From: Desulfobacterales bacterium
GTDB lineage: Bacteria; Desulfobacterota; DSM-4660; Desulfatiglandales; Desulfatiglandaceae
Direction of reading: 5' to 3'
Length of the DNA: 9,340 nucleotides
NCBI GenBank assembly: GCA_022013615.1
Contig: JAKLQB010000895.1
Coordinates: 1-9,340 of the forward strand
This document shows, one piece after another, positions 6,776-9,340 of this stretch; the stretch's first letter is position 1, and each line of letters starts with the position of its first letter. The position numbers and the translations under genes are program-made. A model generated the notes under the pieces. The model made no database searches. It saw only the letters and a program-made list of their open reading frames with translations, and was not told the DNA's origin.

Positions 6776-7885
6776 CTATTTTAAAATCCATTCATTCCAC
6801 AGTTTTGAGACCTTGTCGGCATTATCGGCCCACCAGAGCATATCATAGGAGGCCAGTTTTTTGAGGTTTTCCGGGTAGCTGGGCATATCCCTTTTCGCAT
6901 CCTCAGACATATGCTGGAAGGCATCCTTATTAACCGGTCCGTATCCGCCTTGCTCCGAGTACTGGCCCTGAATCTCCGGCCTCAAGGACATGTTGATAAA
7001 CTTCATTGCATTCAAGTAGTTGGGGGCACCCTTAGGAATTACCCAATAGTCGTTCGTGGTCAGCCCCTGATTCCATTCCATGTCAATGGGGACTCCCTTT
7101 CTCTTCAAGAAGTAATACCGGCCATTCCAACAGGAAGCCGCAATGACCTCCTTATCAACCAGAAGTTGTCCCGGGACAGCGCCGACATCCCACCACTTCA
7201 CCACATGTTTCTTAATCTTGTCTAAGCTCTTTAAGGCCCTTTCAGTATCAACAGGGTACAACTTATCTATCGGTACGCCGTCCGCCATCAGCCCAATTTC
7301 CAGATCAGCAAATGTTGAAGGAGACATTGCTTGCAGGCACCTTCCGCCGGGGTACTTTTTCACATCCCAAAATTCTGCCCAGCTTCCAGGATGAGCACCA
7401 CCTGGAAAAGCATCTGTCCTGTAGCCCATCACAAGGCACCAGTACATGAAGCCCATGGCCTGTTTTTTCTGGAGATCTGGATCAATATTTTTCAAGATTT
7501 TCTTATCGATCATGTTGTAGTCAATCGGTTCAAAAAAGTCGCCCTTCCGCGCCGTGGTCCCAAACATACCCATATCGATATGAACCAGATCATATTCGAC
7601 GTTTCCAGCTTTTACCATGGCGACAAGCTTTGACATTGACGGTGGAGAAGTTTCCTTAATACGTATCCCCGTCTCCTTCATGAATGGTTCATAGAGTGTC
7701 TTTTTCTCGACTTCCAGACCGGTCCCTCCCCAGCTACAGATAGTAAGATTTTTGGTCTCCTTATAGGCAGAAGAAAATCGAGGAAACAATGCGAGACTCG
7801 TTATTCCGGCACCTGCCCCAATTGCCCCTTTAATCAAGGTTCTGCGAGTAATCATTTGTTTTGATTTTTTCTCTTTCTTTTTCAT
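6776..7885 (-). CDS. potD: Periplasmic substrate-binding protein of a Pot-type ABC importer, Tat signal
   Basis: An extracytoplasmic solute-binding protein of the PotD family (369 residues) that captures the substrate and delivers it to the permeases. The N-terminus holds a twin-arginine motif, T-R-R-T-L-I-K at 13-19, a small hydrophobic stretch to about 34, and a likely cleavage site after SSA (38-40), so export is probably by the Tat route. The mature part starts with the LTICSWGG strand typical of one PotD-like branch. Compared by eye with E. coli PotD, the WNG at 253-255 (PotD Trp229) and an Asp at 279 (PotD Asp257) seem kept. The Trp at PotD 255 is replaced by Thr and the 168/171 acids are not obvious. 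A substrate other than spermidine or putrescine is therefore plausible. The ATG has an excellent AAGGAGGG ribosome binding site (7900-7893). Confidence 0.88.
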   Translation of the reverse strand: MKKKEKKSKQMITRRTLIKGAIGAGAGITSLALFPRFSSAYKETKNLTICSWGGTGLEVEKKTLYEPFMKETGIRIKETSPPSMSKLVAMVKAGNVEYDLVHIDMGMFGTTARKGDFFEPIDYNMIDKKILKNIDPDLQKKQAMGFMYWCLVMGYRTDAFPGGAHPGSWAEFWDVKKYPGGRCLQAMSPSTFADLEIGLMADGVPIDKLYPVDTERALKSLDKIKKHVVKWWDVGAVPGQLLVDKEVIAASCWNGRYYFLKRKGVPIDMEWNQGLTTNDYWVIPKGAPNYLNAMKFINMSLRPEIQGQYSEQGGYGPVNKDAFQHMSEDAKRDMPSYPENLKKLASYDMLWWADNADKVSKLWNEWILK

Positions 7886-7892
7886 TTTATTT

Positions 7893-7900
7893 CCCTCCTT
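7893..7900 (-). promoter_or_regulatory. Strong ribosome binding site of the binding-protein gene
   Basis: AAGGAGGG lies seven bases before the ATG at 7885. It settles the start at residue 1 rather than at Met11, and it is the strongest correctly placed ribosome binding site of the cluster. This fits the high expression expected of a binding protein relative to the other importer subunits. Confidence 0.75.
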
Positions 7901-7965
7901 TGGTCAATGGGTTAAAGAAAATTGTTATTTATTCACCTCCTCTCTGATAGTATTGATGATCTAAA

Positions 7966-9042
7966 TCAAATGAGCCTCATGTCTTCGGGGTTCCATCCAA
8001 TAATAACCCTGTCACCTTTTTTGTATTTTTTCACGCCTAACTGGTTCTGCTGCTTCAGTATGAAAAGGTCATCTTCTTCGCTTAGGCGGATCATGTATTT
8101 TGAGATTTCACCCACGTAAACCACTTCCTCAATAACACCATTAAATGTGTTGGTCATTTGTCCGGTCTCATTTATAAATGTGATTCGTTCCGGTCTTAAT
8201 GTGAAAAAAACCTCCTGACCTAAAGAAACATCCTGATTCTGCTTCGCATGAATCTCAAGCTGGCCATGAGTTCTTGCGTAGATCGAATCGCCATCGATGG
8301 ATTCTATCTTCCCCTCGAGGAAATTCGATTCCCCAATAAATTCCGCCACAAATTTATTTGCCGGTCTTTCGTATAAATCCTCGGCTGAACCATATTGCAT
8401 GATCTTGCCGTGGTTCATCACGGCTATGGTATCTGACATGGTCAGGGCTTCGGCCTGGTCGTGGGTCACGTATATGACCGTAATATCAAGGTCCTCTTGT
8501 ATATGCTTGATCTCCAGTTGCATATGCTCTCTTAACTGTTTATCGAGGGCGCCAAGAGGTTCATCCATAAGGAGAAGAGGCGGATTAAAAACAAGGGCAC
8601 GGGCAAGAGCAATCCTTTGCTGCTGTCCGCCACTCAACTGTTTGGGGTACCTCCCTGAGACCTCGGGAAGACGAACCAGTTCCAAGACATCATTAACCCT
8701 TTTTTCAATTTCACTCTTCTCCGTCTTCCGCATTTTCAGTGGGAAGGCTATGTTTTCAAAGACCGTCAAATGAGGGAAAAGGGCGTAATTTTGAAATACC
8801 ATCCCGACATCTCTCTTGTGGGGTGGTTTGGATACAATAGAGCTGCCTTCTATCAGGATGTCTCCGGATGTTGGCTCTACAAAACCTGCGATCATCATTA
8901 ATGTTGTTGTCTTGCCAGAACCACTGGGACCTAATAATGTTAAAAATTCACCTTTTTTTACCTCTGAGGAGATATGATCAACCGCAAAGAAGCTTTCATA
9001 ACGCTTCGATAGAGAGTTCATTTCAAGGATGATATCAGCCAT
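7966..9042 (-). CDS. potA: ABC transporter ATP-binding protein, spermidine/putrescine (PotA) type
   Basis: The cytoplasmic ATPase that powers the importer. The 358 residues are the usual length for the PotA/MalK/FbpC group. The nucleotide-binding domain shows Walker A GPSGSGKTT at 38-46, Q-loop Gln84 in VFQNYALFPH, the signature LSGGQQQR at 136-143, Walker B LLLMDEP at 156-162 with catalytic Glu161, D-loop GALD at 164-167 and the switch His194 in VTHDQ. The C-terminal part (about 235-356) is the TOBE regulatory region, with LRPERI at 282-287 as its landmark. All catalytic residues are present. It is the first gene of the transporter cluster and is separated from the binding-protein gene by 80 bases. 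The ATG has no visible ribosome binding site; a TATAGT hexamer ends nine bases upstream. Confidence 0.93.
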   Translation of the reverse strand: MADIILEMNSLSKRYESFFAVDHISSEVKKGEFLTLLGPSGSGKTTTLMMIAGFVEPTSGDILIEGSSIVSKPPHKRDVGMVFQNYALFPHLTVFENIAFPLKMRKTEKSEIEKRVNDVLELVRLPEVSGRYPKQLSGGQQQRIALARALVFNPPLLLMDEPLGALDKQLREHMQLEIKHIQEDLDITVIYVTHDQAEALTMSDTIAVMNHGKIMQYGSAEDLYERPANKFVAEFIGESNFLEGKIESIDGDSIYARTHGQLEIHAKQNQDVSLGQEVFFTLRPERITFINETGQMTNTFNGVIEEVVYVGEISKYMIRLSEEDDLFILKQQNQLGVKKYKKGDRVIIGWNPEDMRLI

Positions 9043-9223
9043 TAAAGTTTGACTATACGCCTCGCTATTTCAAGCAGAAAACCAACTTGCCTAATGCACT
9101 ATCTTATTGTTATCACTGAAAAATACTTGCAACATGTATCACCTGTTAATCTTCAGGAAGAAAATGCCCGCTTTCGCTTGGTTGTTATCTTAAAAAATCT
9201 ACCATATCCATCCCATCACCGCT

Positions 9224-9255
9224 GAATTCTTTGATTGTGGGCACATCAAATATTC
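9224..9255. promoter_or_regulatory. Imperfect palindrome, candidate operator
   Basis: The plus strand reads GAAT-TC-TTTGAT-T-GTG-GG-CAC-ATCAAA-T-ATTC. The arms GTG/CAC, TTTGAT/ATCAAA and GAAT/ATTC are exact inverted repeats around a GG centre, with one unpaired T on the left and a 2:1 mismatch further out. CTGAAT occurs as a direct repeat at both ends (9222-9227 and 9255-9260). The location, about 180 bases before the importer ATPase and about 70 before a possible divergent gene, fits a binding site for a dimeric regulator. An RNA hairpin is the alternative. Confidence 0.4.
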
Positions 9256-9321
9256 TGAATCATTTTCACCGTGTTTGGGTCGTTCAAAAAACCTCTTTAT
9301 AGAAGGAGATAGGGTAACAGA

Positions 9322-9340
9322 GTGGAAAAGAACATTTTGG
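9322..9340 (+). CDS. Possible start of a divergent gene running off the right edge (partial)
   Basis: A GTG at 9322 opens a plus-strand frame that reads M-E-K-N-I-L to the edge of the window. AGAAGGAGAT at 9301-9310 holds a good ribosome binding sequence, though its distance to the GTG (13 bases from AAGGAG) is longer than ideal. Divergent placement next to a regulatory region would suit a regulator of the importer, but six codons cannot show what the product is. The true start could also lie beyond the window. Confidence 0.25.

Larger units (their letters stand above)
9043..9340 (-). other. Non-coding region upstream of the importer genes, probable regulatory region
   Basis: This stretch has no convincing complete gene on either strand. 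It holds a long imperfect dyad at 9224-9255 (separate entry), a TATAGT hexamer at 9057-9052 close to the ATPase start, and at its right end a possible start of a divergent gene. A weak sigma-70-like pair on the minus strand is TTGAAC with AATGAT at 17-base spacing (within about 9258-9286), four of six matches each. No known riboswitch class was recognised. Confidence 0.5.

Noticed and set aside
8297..8773. A 158-codon open frame on the plus strand
   Set aside because: It is antisense to the intact ATPase gene, including the signature and Walker B region, and is best explained as a shadow of that gene's codon bias.
9128..9144. Sigma-54-like promoter (minus strand GGTGATACATGTTGCA)
   Set aside because: The GG and GC elements are 11 bases apart, not the required 10, and the -24 block matches TGGCAC poorly.
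9275..9303. TTGGGT / TATAGA promoter-like pair on the plus strand
   Set aside because: Matches are weak (three and four of six), and transcription would start at about 9310, past the ribosome binding sequence it should serve.

Overview
The window is a stretch of bacterial chromosome of moderate GC content in which all nine complete genes lie on the minus strand, so transcription runs from high to low coordinates. Gene content suggests an anaerobic bacterium, plausibly of the Desulfobacterota (old Deltaproteobacteria) or a similar fermentative or syntrophic group. The evidence is a ferredoxin-dependent four-subunit 2-oxoacid oxidoreductase, an NDP-forming acyl-CoA synthetase, and a solute-binding protein with a Tat-type signal. 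The lineage is inference; no rRNA, tRNA or other taxonomic marker is present.

Right half (about 9042 down to 5028): a complete ABC importer of the spermidine/putrescine (Pot) type in the order ATPase, periplasmic binding protein, permease, permease. Upstream lies a 298-base non-coding stretch (9043-9340) with a long imperfect dyad, and possibly the first codons of a divergent gene at the right edge. A strong stem-loop sits between the binding-protein gene and the permeases. A short hairpin followed by a T-run ends the cluster at about 4981-5026.

Left half (4868 down to 118): a tightly packed operon in which every junction overlaps or abuts. It encodes the alpha, beta, gamma and ferredoxin-like delta subunits of a 2-oxoacid:ferredoxin oxidoreductase, closest by its alpha subunit to the 2-oxoisovalerate (VorB) type. 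It ends with a fused alpha-beta ADP-forming acyl-CoA synthetase. Together these would convert a 2-oxoacid plus CoA to acyl-CoA, CO2 and reduced ferredoxin, then acyl-CoA to the free acid plus ATP. This is the peptide-fermentation route known from archaea such as Pyrococcus.

The importer may supply a nitrogenous substrate for this pathway, but the terminator-like element between the clusters suggests separate transcription, and the substrate cannot be read from the sequence. Nothing here is a wholly unknown system. The points most worth checking are the oxidoreductase/synthetase module, the importer's divergent binding site, and several RNA or DNA structures between genes. No CRISPR array, insertion sequence, tRNA or rRNA was seen.
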